Below, one piece after another: positions 22,790-33,634 of a DNA stretch of 64,000 nucleotides. The stretch is from Paragordius varius (Eukaryota > Nematomorpha), in the NCBI GenBank assembly GCA_964247055.1, contig OZ176056.1:9486001-9550000 (forward strand), given 5' to 3'. The translations under genes and the position numbers were made by a program. The notes beneath the pieces are model-generated. The model made no database searches, had not been told where the DNA came from, and saw nothing but the letters and a program-made list of their open reading frames with translations. The first letter of the stretch is position 1, and every line of letters starts with the position of its first letter.

Positions 22790-24043
22790 ATGATTGTCAA
22801 GTCATATTCATTTTATCAAAATAATTCATGTTTGGAGACACAATTTTTAGTTATAAAGTGTACGAACGAAATTCCTTCCTGGCAATTGGAAATGCGAATA
22901 TCCCAATTCGATACTTATTTACAAGTAGTAATTTGGCCGATCCTCTCCATAGTCGGCATCTTGGGCAACGCTTTAGGCCTCATAATATTGCGGCGAATAC
23001 GAAGACATATGACTTTTCCAGCTACTCAGTCCTATTATTATTATTTATCAAGTCTGATTTGGATCAATTTTTGGAATTCCATCCTGAGTGTCGTGCATGA
23101 AATGCGTCCGATATGGATGAAAATTCAGGGTTCTCCCTTTGTTGCTAATCCTTACCTTCTTAAAAGCGTTTATGTAGCACTAATGTTAACTAATGGCTTG
23201 GAAGTTGGACAAACAATTGTTTTAGCATTCATGTTAAGGGACCAATATATCTCATTGGTCCATCCTTTACAACAATACAAACAATTCTGTGAAAAATATA
23301 GGGTACTTAAGTTCTCTATTCCATGGATGAGTTGTGTAATAGCTATCGCCTTTTCATTTACTACCCTTTTTTGGTATAATGTAGAGAAATGTTTTAAATC
23401 TGATTACCCATTATTAAATGTTACGCAAGACAATCACTTTTATCATTTAACACTCGATTTGAAAGAAAGCATACCAAGTGAATAGGTATATTACTTTGAT
23501 CGAGAAATATTTGTGCTGCATTGGGTAGCTTATTATGATATAATTCCTATGGCCCTTTTCTTCATTGTTCCCACTTTGATAATCCTGTTTTATGGCATAA
23601 AACTAACTTATCTGACAGGGTTGGTGCGACAGGACTCAAATACTCGTAAAAAATATCTTGGATTAAACTTTAAGTTTAAAGCAATGGAAACTTTACAAAT
23701 TTATACTATAAATTTGAATTCTGTTAGAAAAAACCAAGCCAGTCAAAATAGCTTAACTAAAGAAGCGAGGAGATTATCAACACTCAATAAAAACGATGAA
23801 TTGCCACCACAGCCATTAATTTTCATTAGAAAAGATTTATCAAACCTTATCTTCTTTATATCTTATTGCATCTGTCAATTGCCAAATGTAATAATGATAA
23901 CAGCTCGCGAACAAATACAAAATCCGACACTAATTTTGGTTTCGGACACGTCTGTTCTTATGCCTCACACTATGATAATATTTGTTTACATGTTTTGCGA
24001 CAAAAATTTTCACAAATATTTCCCGCACTATAAATTGATATAA
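22790..24043 (+). CDS. Divergent rhodopsin-family GPCR (peptide-receptor-like)
   Basis: Two in-frame blocks (22790-23482 and 23486-24043) are separated only by TAG. A 66-nt GT-AG intron at 23420-23485, ending exactly with that TAG, would keep the frame and give 395 residues. Otherwise the gene carries a nonsense codon. TM1 has GILGNALGLIILRR (the conserved Asn). TM3 ends RDQYISLVHPLQ where DRY is usual, so the coupling Arg is Gln. No Cys stands before TM3 for the usual loop disulphide. TM6 has SYCICQLPNV (Pro kept). TM7 has MPHTMIIFVYMF for NPxxY. The third loop (about 80 residues) is basic and polar. The layout recalls FMRFamide-like and other orphan peptide receptors. AATAAA follows the stop by 20 bases, which argues that the 3' end is real. 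Confidence 0.8.
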
Positions 24044-24062
24044 ACTGAATTTAACAAATTTG

Positions 24063-24068
24063 AATAAA
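24063..24068 (+). promoter_or_regulatory. Polyadenylation signal of GPCR gene
   Basis: AATAAA lies 20 bases after the GPCR stop codon. Confidence 0.5.
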
Positions 24069-24599
24069 TATAGTAAAAGGTTTCAAGTTCACCAAAATTT
24101 GATGTGATTTTCTAGATAAAATCATCTCAAAAACATAAAATTTGAATTTTAAAAAGCATATTGTGCCAAAATATATAGACGGGAAATCTTTTGACATCAC
24201 GATACTTGTAGGTAATACCTATATTTAATCGTGAAAACACCTAATTCTAATAAGATTCCAATTGGGTTATAACCATTTTAATTATCATGGCTAAAGGTTG
24301 ACAGCTGCATATATTACAAGTTTATTAGAAAATATTTGTATTATGTATTTATTATGTTTAAACTCATTTGATCCTTATAATTCTAAGGTGAATTATAAAT
24401 CTGTTCCTATTTCTAGTGAGTAATAACGTTACAGACTGACTTAATATACAAATATTATTATTAACTGGAATTATCGATTCGGAATTATAAATATTAGGAT
24501 ATAATCTGAATAATTATGAATTACCATTTCCATCCTTTATAAATTATTGGACCTAGTTTTTCAAAACGCTAAAACAATTACTAATCATCATGCACTCAT
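24069..24599. other. Gene-free stretch
   Basis: AT-rich, and nothing is recognised. Confidence 0.4.
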
Positions 24600-24840
24600 A
24601 AAATTGAAATTTACGGACAAAACGTAAAAATTTAGAAACAAATATTTTTTGTTAAGTCAACTTAATTTTTAAAATTAATTCTTCCCTCCTAAACTCTAAC
24701 AATATCGAATGAGACAATTAAATAAGAATTCTATTTTCTGTTAGCACGTAAAGCAATTAGTATTTAAAAAACAATTTTAAAGTATAGTCCTGTCTGTATA
24801 TTTATGCATTCAATCCGTAAAATTCCAATTTCTACTGTAA
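24600..24840. mobile_element. MITE family A copy (degraded)
   Basis: It has TTTACGGACAAAACGTAAAA at the left and TTTCTACTGTA at the right. The inner arms are poorly kept. Confidence 0.55.
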
Positions 24841-24857
24841 TATTGTTTTTAAAAAAA

Positions 24858-25086
24858 GAATTTAAATTATACGGAAAAATGGTAAAAATATAAAAATTAT
24901 CTTTAAATCATAACCATAATCTTTTACTGCTTAGTATTTGACATATAAACTCCCTAATTATAATTTAAAATGATATAACAGAATTTAATGATGAGGTATT
25001 TTAAAAATTATTGAAATTGTTTGATTGTTTTTAAAAAAATTTTTACATTTTTATGTTTTGTCCGTATAATTTTGATTTTTACTTTT
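24858..25086. mobile_element. MITE family A copy (degraded)
   Basis: It has ATTATACGGAAAAATGGTAA at the left and ATGTTTTGTCCGTATAATTT at the right, inverted to each other. Confidence 0.55.
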
Positions 25087-25388
25087 TCTGCATAAAATAA
25101 AAGAAATAATATTTGTCTATAATTAAATTTTAATAAAAAAAATAAATATACACGAATGTTACTTCAAAAGTTAAAGTTTTTTGTCTATTATACAAAAAAA
25201 TTAATACACCCAATCAAAATGGCATTCTTGAAATAATATAAAAATACATATCCTTATCTACAATAAACATAGGAAACAGAATGGCAAATCATAATTTCGT
25301 AACATTAAATGCAATTAATTTTTTTTAATTGATAAATGTAATGATAATTTAACTAAAAATTGGATAGCGAAGATTCAAGATTTTGGCT

Positions 25389-25567
25389 TCAGGAGTGTCC
25401 ACATGCTTTCGGAGTGCTTGGATCAGGAATATTCAGTGTACGTCCTCGTTGATATGAAGGATTATGGTTTTTTCAGGTGAATCAGTAACATCGCTCTTGC
25501 AATCAATCGTAACAATTAGGGACAATAAAAGTGATACGATACCAAAAATATTTTTCTTCAAATTCAT
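25389..25567 (-). CDS. Small secreted peptide gene, unknown product
   Basis: On the reverse strand ATG at 25567 opens a frame of 44 residues (stop at 25433-25435). It begins with a clear signal peptide (MNLKKNIFGIVSLLLSLIVT) and continues IDCKSDVTDSPEK. Just after that, a neighbouring frame is open to 25389 with protein-like, Pro- and Gly-containing sequence (PSYQRGRTLNIPDPSTPK). The change of frame falls at a run of six A. A real one-base difference there, an assembly slip, or a very short intron could each explain it. A TATA box lies 47 bases upstream of the ATG, so this looks like a genuine compact gene. The function is not recognised. Confidence 0.45.
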
Positions 25568-25613
25568 AGTCTAGTTTTTTCAAAAGATTGTAAATTTAAT
25601 CAAAAAAATATCA

Positions 25614-25621
25614 TTTTTATA
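25614..25621 (-). promoter_or_regulatory. TATA box of small peptide gene
   Basis: TATAAAAA on the reverse strand lies 47 bases before the ATG at 25567, a fitting distance for a short leader. Confidence 0.4.
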
Positions 25622-26119
25622 GCTTTTGTATGGTATGTTTGACCGGCGTCTTAGTATATTCTACATTTTCATATAATGATATGCGAAGTAAATGTGTTCC
25701 AGGAAAACTAACTGCTTTGATAATATGTGTTACTGCCTTTAACGTCCTGACAAACAAAACTAGTTTAGTAAACTCTTCCTCAAAAGAGAAATTATCGCAT
25801 TTGCGAATATTTAAATGTCTTGGGATGTGTTTCTAAAATATAGTTTTAGAGCTTATTTCCTTTTAAGGGCACATCTTCTATTTTAAATAATAAATACAAT
25901 AAACTGCCTACTATTTATTACATAACTATATTATTACATACTTATTATATTTGTGACGAAGTAGTGATTGCGTTAGATATCTTATGACCTAATCGAAAAT
26001 GTAAATTTTATAAAACAATTACATGCGTAATCAGTGACGAGTAATATCAAAATTTTGCTTATTGCCTTTTGAGGAAACATGTATTTAATTGAAACTATCA
26101 GTAATAATTATGTTATATA
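25622..26119. other. Upstream region, no gene
   Basis: An open stretch on the + strand at 25630-25836 faces away from the peptide gene and lacks any family resemblance. I do not treat it as coding. Confidence 0.35.
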
Positions 26120-27060
26120 ATAACAAAAAATTTTGACTTTTTTTTAAATACCAATCTTATAAATTCAAAATTTATTTTATAATTATTCTAAAATTTTTTA
26201 TTTTTAGGGTTTATCGAAAATTTTTGAATCCGATTTAACATTAAACTCGAAATTTTCGAAATTAACAGTACAGCCATGTTATATATTATTCGGAAGAGCG
26301 CAAAAAACTGTATCTTATGTTAGTTAGTCATTAAACTATCTGATGTAATTTATTTGTGTTTATTGGTCAAAATTTTCCCTTTAATAAGTCAAAAATCTTT
26401 ACAGGCAAACTAAATTGAAAATCATATATTTTATATAGTTATTAGAATTACCTTATTATAAATTTGTAAAAATAATCTTTGGAAAAGCTTTTAGTTTGTT
26501 TTATTAATTAATTATTATCAAAATTATCCTAGTAGATACTAAAATGTATAGTTATAACTTTGAATTTATATAATGGTTATAAAAGAAGAATATCTTAACC
26601 GGCATTTTTAGTCTATAAAATTTAGATAAACTCTCTAAAGAAAATTAATTAATGTTTAGGCTGCTTTGAATGGCATAAAAGCAATAAATAATTTTAATCC
26701 AAAAACTTTCATGTGTTACCTTTTTTTGGACGTTCATTGCCATCTAGACAAAGTCTAGCTATTTTCATCCATTAGTTTATAAAATAAATTAATTATGAAA
26801 AATGTTCTCGCTACGCGCGTTTGTCCCTTCCTGTGTCCAATATTAAGAATCGATGTAAAACATATAGGTATGCATTTGAAGCTTTTAATCTTTGATATAT
26901 TATAAATGTGCATTTGTTGTATATTTTTAAAGAAAAACATTTTTTAGAGCGCATAATCAAAAAAATTAATATTATAATTTTTATTTCAGATTTTCTGTAA
27001 AAATGATAATAAATATTATAAAATTTCAAAAACTCGAGTGGCAGAAAAAATTGTTGCTTA
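26120..27060. mobile_element. Family H element, inverted diverged copy
   Basis: Read on the reverse strand it follows 16423-17546: CTGCCACTCGAGTTTTTGAA near the start, the GC-rich patch (ACGCGCGTAGCGAGAACATT), and TCGAGTTTAATGTT near the end. The tips are degraded and no target duplication is seen. Confidence 0.65.
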
Positions 27061-27062
27061 AT

Positions 27063-27740
27063 GTAATTAATCACATGTTAAATAACAATTTGTGTTAAAA
27101 TCAATAACGAATAAAATAATATTATATCAAGAATATAGGGAAATAAAACATTGATATTAATAAATAACTAGGTAGCCATTATTTATTTAAATGATCACAC
27201 CATGAATAGTCCAATGCATAAGAATTGCATGCTGTTTTTGTTAAATTCCATATATAATTTTTATAAAAGCGCTCAAAATACAAAAATCAAAATTGTTATA
27301 TATTTATTACTTTATGAAGGCTAAGTAATTGGCGCTTTAAAGTGAGACATAAGCTATATTCATATATAGTAGTTGTGTTTTGTTTTTACGTTTTATCCGT
27401 ATTAATTTTTAACTTTAAAATTAAAGGAATTGTGGAAACGCATGATTAAAAATAATGAACCTATTTATTCTTGCGTGTTTTAAATGACATTTAAACCCCA
27501 TCTGATATTCTTTATTAAACGAAATAATTCGCTACGTATCAAACATAATAAGGAAGTCTTTTAACGAATATAAACTACAGTGGACGTTTTTATAATAATC
27601 CCTCCCTAATTTAACATTTTAAATAAAAGCGCCTATAAAGTAATTAGATTATACTGTTATTATAATGTATAACCAAATTTATTATGTTAAAGCTTTTCTT
27701 TGCTAGCTCCCTAACTAAATCATGTTGCTTATTAATTGAG
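27063..27740. other. Gene-free stretch with a MITE end
   Basis: About 27380-27415 is the right tip of a family-A MITE (TTTTTACGTTTTATCCGTAT). The rest is not recognised. Confidence 0.4.
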
Positions 27741-27853
27741 CACGATTGGCCCTCTCAAAGCTAAATGGCTTATTATTGCGGGCATTGTTGAGGGGCACTT
27801 AGCTGAACAGCTTGGTCTAGTTTCCATCAAAATTGACGACAAATCTTATACAG
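27741..27853 (+). CDS. Orphan internal exon, protein unknown
   Basis: An acceptor-like ATTGAG and a donor (ACAG|GTTTTT) bracket 113 bases that are open in one frame. They encode AKWLIIAGIVEGHLAEQLG followed by LVSIKIDDKSYT. The G+C content is clearly above the flanks and the residue mix is protein-like. It would be a phase-2 to phase-1 exon. No partner exon is certain. Family-B repeat starts about 90 bases downstream and a LINE lies beyond it. It may be a stranded exon of a gene broken by insertions, or an unrecognised transposon fragment. Confidence 0.33.
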
Positions 27854-27944
27854 GTTTTTAATTTTAACACTTTCCTCGAAGTTTTCGGTTATTTTTAACT
27901 AAATTTCTGCTTGTTTAGTACTGTTAATCAAATTAATTTATTAT

Positions 27945-28412
27945 AAAAATGGAAAGTGGTGGCTTTGTGATCTGTTTCTGGAAAACCGGTAGATCCATTC
28001 AAATTTAATCGAAAAAATATAATCGTTAATGAATGCCCCGACAATCTCTTATCCTTTTTTTTGAATTAGGTCCCCAGTTCGGGCCCACCCAGTGTAATAA
28101 ACGGGTTTTTTTATAACACAAGTCCACAAAAATCGTGTCTTTGAGGCAATTTTCCCGAAGACGGTAAAAAGCTGCTTAAAATATTACCCGTAACAAGGCA
28201 CAAATTTAGATCGTGTTTTTAAAATTAGCCGTTAATTAGGCCCTTCACACCCTGAAAAATGCGCCACCATAGAATGATTTTTTAATTTTGAGGCAATTTT
28301 TCTATAAACTATGAAAAATTTTATTCAAGCTCTTTTTTTGTATCAGCCTCTGGGTTAGGGGGCTACCTGCCAACAGCTGTACCACCATATCGATACCGAG
28401 GGGTGAGCAATA
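27945..28412. repeat. Low-copy dispersed repeat, family B (shorter copy)
   Basis: It matches 5685-5920 (TTATAAAAATGGAAAGTG, GAATGCCCCGACAAT, CCAGTTCGGGCCCA). It then jumps to sequence like the right part of the long copy (AATATTACCCGTAACAAGGC, ATGCGCCACCATAGAA). Confidence 0.7.
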
Positions 28413-28865
28413 CTGCTTAAATCTTAAAAAACTTTGGTAGCAAAAACAATATATATATACTAAAAACAGTTTGCTTTTTTAATCCGAATAGATTAAAAAA
28501 GATTAAAAAGTGCTATATTAAAAACTATTTAAATCAATACGCTTGTAGATCTTTAACTAAAAATTTTATTTTAAACATAATACACACACATTTTATGATA
28601 TTGTTTTAATAGTTTTGAAAGCTAGCACGGCTTATGTCATATAAACTAAAATAATTTTGTATAAATTTACTTCTTTGGAGGCCGAATGGCCCAGGTTGGG
28701 GTTCAGTGGCCTCTGTTTAAATTAAAAAAAATTAATATGTATATCATAAATATAATTTAGGATCAGTAAAAAGCACATATTAAAATTAAAACCAGATGAC
28801 CCTTATATGGTATTCAGATATGGAAATATCAGAAACTAAAGAGGAAATAGATAAATTTTAATTCG
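28413..28865. other. Gene-free stretch
   Basis: AT-rich apart from a short GC-richer patch near 28672-28720. No function can be assigned. Confidence 0.35.
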
Positions 28866-31215
28866 AATTTGGTTGGTTGGTTTTTCCTAAGTCGTAAACG
28901 ACTTTTTGGATATAGTTTTAACTATTTCTTTCCATTTTTTTCTATCTTTAACCGCTATATTGAGCTCTTTCAGTGTCATTTTGGTCTCTTCTTTTATCAT
29001 ATCCAACCACCTCATCGGTGGTCGGCCTCGTTTCCTTTGCCCTTCTACCTTCCCAAACATTGTATCTTTCTCCAGAGAATTCGATCGCATGACATGACCA
29101 AAATATGTTAACTTTCTTTTTAAAATTATCTCCATGATGTTTGTTTTAGGTTTTATTTCTGTAGTTAGATTTTCATTCTTAATTTTATCCTTCCTGGTGT
29201 ATCCTAGCATCCTACGCCAGCAACTCCTTTCAAAAGCCATGAGCCTTTCTTTGTCCTTTTTTCTGAGAGTCCAACTCTCACATCCATATGTGGTGACCGA
29301 GAGAACGAAACAGTAGAGTAATCTTTTTTTGGTTTCAACTCCTACGCTTTTGTTTTTCCAAATCTTTATTAATTTGATCATCGCTTCTCTACCCAATCCT
29401 ATTCTCTTTCTGATGTCAGGAGTTGAAGACCCATCCTCTGGAATTATTGCCCAAAAACGTTAACTGTTTAACTATTTCTATTTCTACTCCTTCTATTATA
29501 ATTGTAGGCTTTTTTCCTGTACATAATATTTTGGTTTTGTTAGGATTAAGCCTAACATACCTCAAACTTTCCTTTCGAATCTCTACAATCAATTCCTTCA
29601 AATCATTTGCACTTTCAGCTATAAGAGTGGTATCGTCTGCAAATAAATTATTGATTGTTCTCCCTCCTATTCTTACTCCAATATTTTTACCATCCAACTT
29701 CCTCATTATCATTTCTGTGCACATATTGAACAGATAAGGGGATAACCAACACCCTTGTCTGACTCCTTTCAAGATTGGTATTTCATCTGTGTCCCCCGCT
29801 GGTGTTCTAATAATCGCTCTTTGTTTTACATACAGAGAGCTAATCAATCTTATTAAGTGAGACGATACCCCTACTAACTTTAATGATTCCCACAAGGAGT
29901 CATAGTTAATTTAATCGAATGCTTGTCTGTAATCAATAAAACACATGATAATTCTTTCTGGAACTCTTTTGATGTTTCCATTATCCTTTTCATGTTTGAG
30001 ATATGGTCTCTTGTGCTTTTCCCTTCATAAATCCGGCTTGATTTTCTGGTATTTCTGTCTGTATGATACTGTGCATTCTGTTTTGTATTACTTTTAGTAA
30101 GACCTTACTAGCGTGGCTAATAAGAGATATGTTCCGATAATTCTCGCATTGGAGTACATCTCCTTTTTTATATATTGGGAGATATACAGATGATGTCCAG
30201 TCGTTTGGCCACTCACATGTTTCCCACACCTTTTGACATAACTGGTGTAACTTTTCAACGGGAATAGCTTTTATGAACTCTATTGGGATATTGTCTAATC
30301 CCATCGCTTTGTTGTTAGGAATTTGTTTTAAGGCTAATTCAACCTCCTCTCTTAATATATCTGGATCACGTTCTTCTTCTTTTAATTGCAACACCTTTGT
30401 TTGAGGAGCCTGATAGAGTTTTTGGGTGTATTCCTTCCATCTTTCTCGTACTTCTGTTTGTTTGCACAATATGGTGCTATTCTCTTTTTTAATCTTTTGT
30501 GATGATATAAAAGGTTTATGAGTCATTTGCTTCAGTTTCTGGAACATTGGTTGCATTAATCCTTTTTTGTTATTTAATTCCACTTCCAGACATTGTTTAT
30601 TAAGAAAATCTTCGTAATCCTTCCTTGTTTGTCGTTGAAATTCTTTGTTATATAATTTTACCATTTTATTATCACCTCTTGATTTAGCTTTTCTCCTCTT
30701 TTCTGCTATCTCTATACTCTTTTCTGATATCCATTTGTTATCTTTCCTCTTTACTCTCTGCACTTTTTCTTTTGCCACTTCATTAACAACATTTTTTATC
30801 GTTCCCCATAATTGTTCTGAGCTACATCCATTGTCCAATCTTCCTAATCTATCTTTGGTTTCTGTTCTAAAACTATTTGGAATGTTCCGAGTGTCATATC
30901 TGTATATCTGTTTAACCTTATTTTTAATTATTTTAAGTTTGATTTTGGTTATTAGAAGCTCATGATCGCTAGAGCAATCGCTGCTTTTGCTTGTTTTGGT
31001 ATCGATTATAGAGCTTTTCCATTTTTGAGGACACATTATGTAATCAATTTGATTCTTATATTTACCACATGGAGAGGTCCATGTGTATAACCTCCTATTG
31101 TGTTGTGGAAACCATGTGTTGGTTATCATTTTATGTAAATTAAATTGATTTATAATATTCCCGCCCTTAATATTATTCTCAGAATTGTATGGACAATATT
31201 GGATAAGGTTATTCA
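28866..31215 (-). mobile_element. LINE, 5'-truncated, RTE/BovB-like
   Basis: Three reading blocks run leftward. 29990-31129 holds the end of an APE-type endonuclease (KNQIDYIMCPQKWKS, SSDHELL) and the reverse transcriptase fingers (NKAMGLDNIPIEFIKA, CENYRNISLISHASK). 29416-29895 holds the palm (GVRQGCWLSPYLFN and the catalytic NNLFADDTTLIAES, with Phe for the usual Tyr). 28887-29396 holds the C-terminal region (TTYGCESWTLRKKDKERL, RKRGRPPMRWLDMIKEE). Frame changes near 29400 and 29900-29990 break the ORF. The endonuclease start is missing beyond about 31215, typical of 5' truncation. The 3' end carries the hairpin AGTCGTTTACGACT. The order and motifs resemble the RTE/BovB group. Confidence 0.9.
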
Positions 31216-31575
31216 GATCCTTATTAAAAAAATACCTTCAGTTGATAATGGATCCACCTTGGCCCCTGATAAAAAATATATATTTAGATTTTATGATTTT
31301 TTATAAGTTCTAAATAAAATAAAAACATAACCCAATTTCCAAGAAGATAAGGTAAAATATTGTTACAAAATAATTTTCCAAATTTAAAAATTAAACTTGA
31401 TAAATCAAGTACATTTTGTCCAAAAATTAATCCTAACTACGCGATTCCAATTGAGCCAATTCTACTCCATTTTCTATATATGAAATTTAATTTTTTAATC
31501 AATCTATTAAAATTCCCAAAATATATTTTTAATAAATAATTCTGGGTATTTAACCAATACAAAATTTAATAATAT
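31216..31575. other. Gene-free AT-rich stretch
   Basis: It lies between the LINE and the palindrome. Nothing is recognised. Confidence 0.4.
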
Positions 31576-32792
31576 TTGGTGTGTATACTTATTTAAATAT
31601 ATATTTATAAAAAAATTTCTTTTCATGAGATAGCTTATGACCAGCGTATTCATTTGCCGCAAAAATTTTATTTGTTTACCACCTAGTTTTTATTGAGAAA
31701 AAATCTAAATCGGGCACAAAGTAAAAATTAAGGATAATAAATGATAATTTAAAAAATAATAAAAAATTTAAGATATTATGTTTGATCATTTATTTAAGGA
31801 GATATTTTCTAAATATAAAAAGACTAAAATCTTATTTTCTAAATCTAGTTCAAAAAATGGCGTTTTTCTTTAACACATTTAATTAAAATTTAATGAAACT
31901 TTATTTAAATGATTTTTTTTAATTATTTAGCGAAACCTATTTAAATCTTATTCATATTTTATTCAGTAAAAATTACTTATATATCAAAACAACAAAAATT
32001 TGTTTTTTATTTTTGCATTTTTTTGTCATTTGGTTTATGAGTGTATAAATATATACTGTTTTATTTTGTTCTTACATGGGTGGGAATTATTAATTATATA
32101 ATTTAAGCAAAATAATATAAAAGCAGTGGAATATCAACCAACACTTACAAATCCCTGCATTAAGTCTGTTTTATAACAAATTAATATTTTTATTGGGATT
32201 TGTACGGATTGTGGGTTGATATTCCACTACTTTTAAATCCTATTTCGCATAAATTATATATACTTATTCGCACTCATGTAAGATTCTAAAATAAAATAGT
32301 ATAAATATATACTCAAACCATATGACAAAAAAATGTAAAAATAAAAAACATTTTTTGGTTTAATTTGATATATAAGTTTTTATGAATAAAATATGATTTT
32401 ATGATTTTAGTGAGTTTAGGTAGTAAATAAAAAAATATATTAATGTAGTTTCATTAAAAAATTTTGTGTTTTAAGTGTGATAAAAGAAAAACACCATCTT
32501 TTGACCTGAAATTTTATGGAAACCCTAACTCTATGATTTTAGGCTATTTATATATTGAAAATATCTCCTAAAATGATAATAAACGATAATATTTCAGATT
32601 TTATCATTATTTTTTGAATTATCCTAAATTATTCTTAATTTTCACTTTTGGCCCGATTTCGATTTTCTCTCAATCTTTCAAAAGCTAGGTTGTCAACAAA
32701 CAATAATTTTTGCGGCAAATAAATTCGCTGGTCACAAGCTATCTCTAAAAAAAATTTTTGTTAAAAAAATTAACTTTTTGTACACACAGTGT
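31576..32792. mobile_element. 1.2-kb palindromic (foldback) element
   Basis: Arms of over 500 bp (about 31576-32145 and 32200-32792) are inverted copies with moderate divergence. Examples are TTTGCCGCAAAAATT against its complement at 32710-32725, and GTGGAATATCAACCAACA against TTGGGTTGATATTCCAC-like sequence at the centre. The spacer is only about 50-60 bp. No coding capacity is seen. Such a structure would form a long hairpin. It looks like a nonautonomous DNA element of the foldback kind. Confidence 0.85.
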
Positions 32793-32907
32793 TGAATATA
32801 TATCTAGAGAGTCACTATAATTACAATAAAACTCTTAGAAAGCACGATCCACGCGTATTTTAATATAAGTTATAATATCAATAAATATAATTAATCAGTA
32901 TTAACGA

Positions 32908-33052
32908 AAAACAGGCGGCCTAAAACGAAATGGAAAGATACAGTAAAAAGAGAGCTAGCAGAATACGAGCTTAATGCAGAAGACGCCATAGATAGAGTTT
33001 TATGGCGAGACAGGTTGTATAACATGACCGCTCTCACGAGTGAAAACATGTA
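32908..33052 (+). mobile_element. LINE 3' fragment (C-terminal coding tail)
   Basis: It reads PKTKWKDTVKRELAEYELN, then DAIDRVLWRDRLYNMTALTS and a stop. This is the ending typical of reverse-transcriptase ORFs in several LINE groups. It is a different lineage from the element at 28866. Confidence 0.65.
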
Positions 33053-33419
33053 AAATAATAATACTAAAAACGAAAAACAACGTTTTTGATTAATCAAAGG
33101 AATTGAAAGAAATAATATATTTAAATTAATATATTTTAATTTTGGAATTTAAATCATATATTCATTAATTGTTTGCATTAGTTTATAAAATTAAAAATCT
33201 TAAGGAATTGGCGGAACCAGTTCACAAGAAAAACATCCTTTGTGGGAAATTATTAACCCTTAAAAATACAATAAGATTTGGTCGTCGCATGATAAAAAAT
33301 TAAAACCAATAGCAGATCTAATATTTCTCACATTATTATTGAAAAGCTGGACATACATGACGAACGATCAATAAATCCTTTAAAAACTTCTCCAAACAAA
33401 TATGTCAGACAAAATACCC

Positions 33420-33512
33420 ATCTCTCTTATTTGGAGCAAAATTAATTCTGAAATGCCAATTGTCAATACGTCAAAAGCTCTCCTATTTTGGTCAAATTAT
33501 GAGATCAAAAAC
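33420..33512 (+). mobile_element. LINE C-terminal fragment
   Basis: An open segment with QLSIRQKLSYFGQIMRSKT matches the (L)RYFGHVMR-type region of LINE ORFs. The flanks are unrecognisable. Confidence 0.5.
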
Positions 33513-33595
33513 TTTTTAATATAATTTAGGAGAACATTCTTCTATCAGAATTAAATTAAACGTTTATTGGCTTCCAAATTTGGGTCAAATTTTGT

Positions 33596-33634
<39 letters not shown>

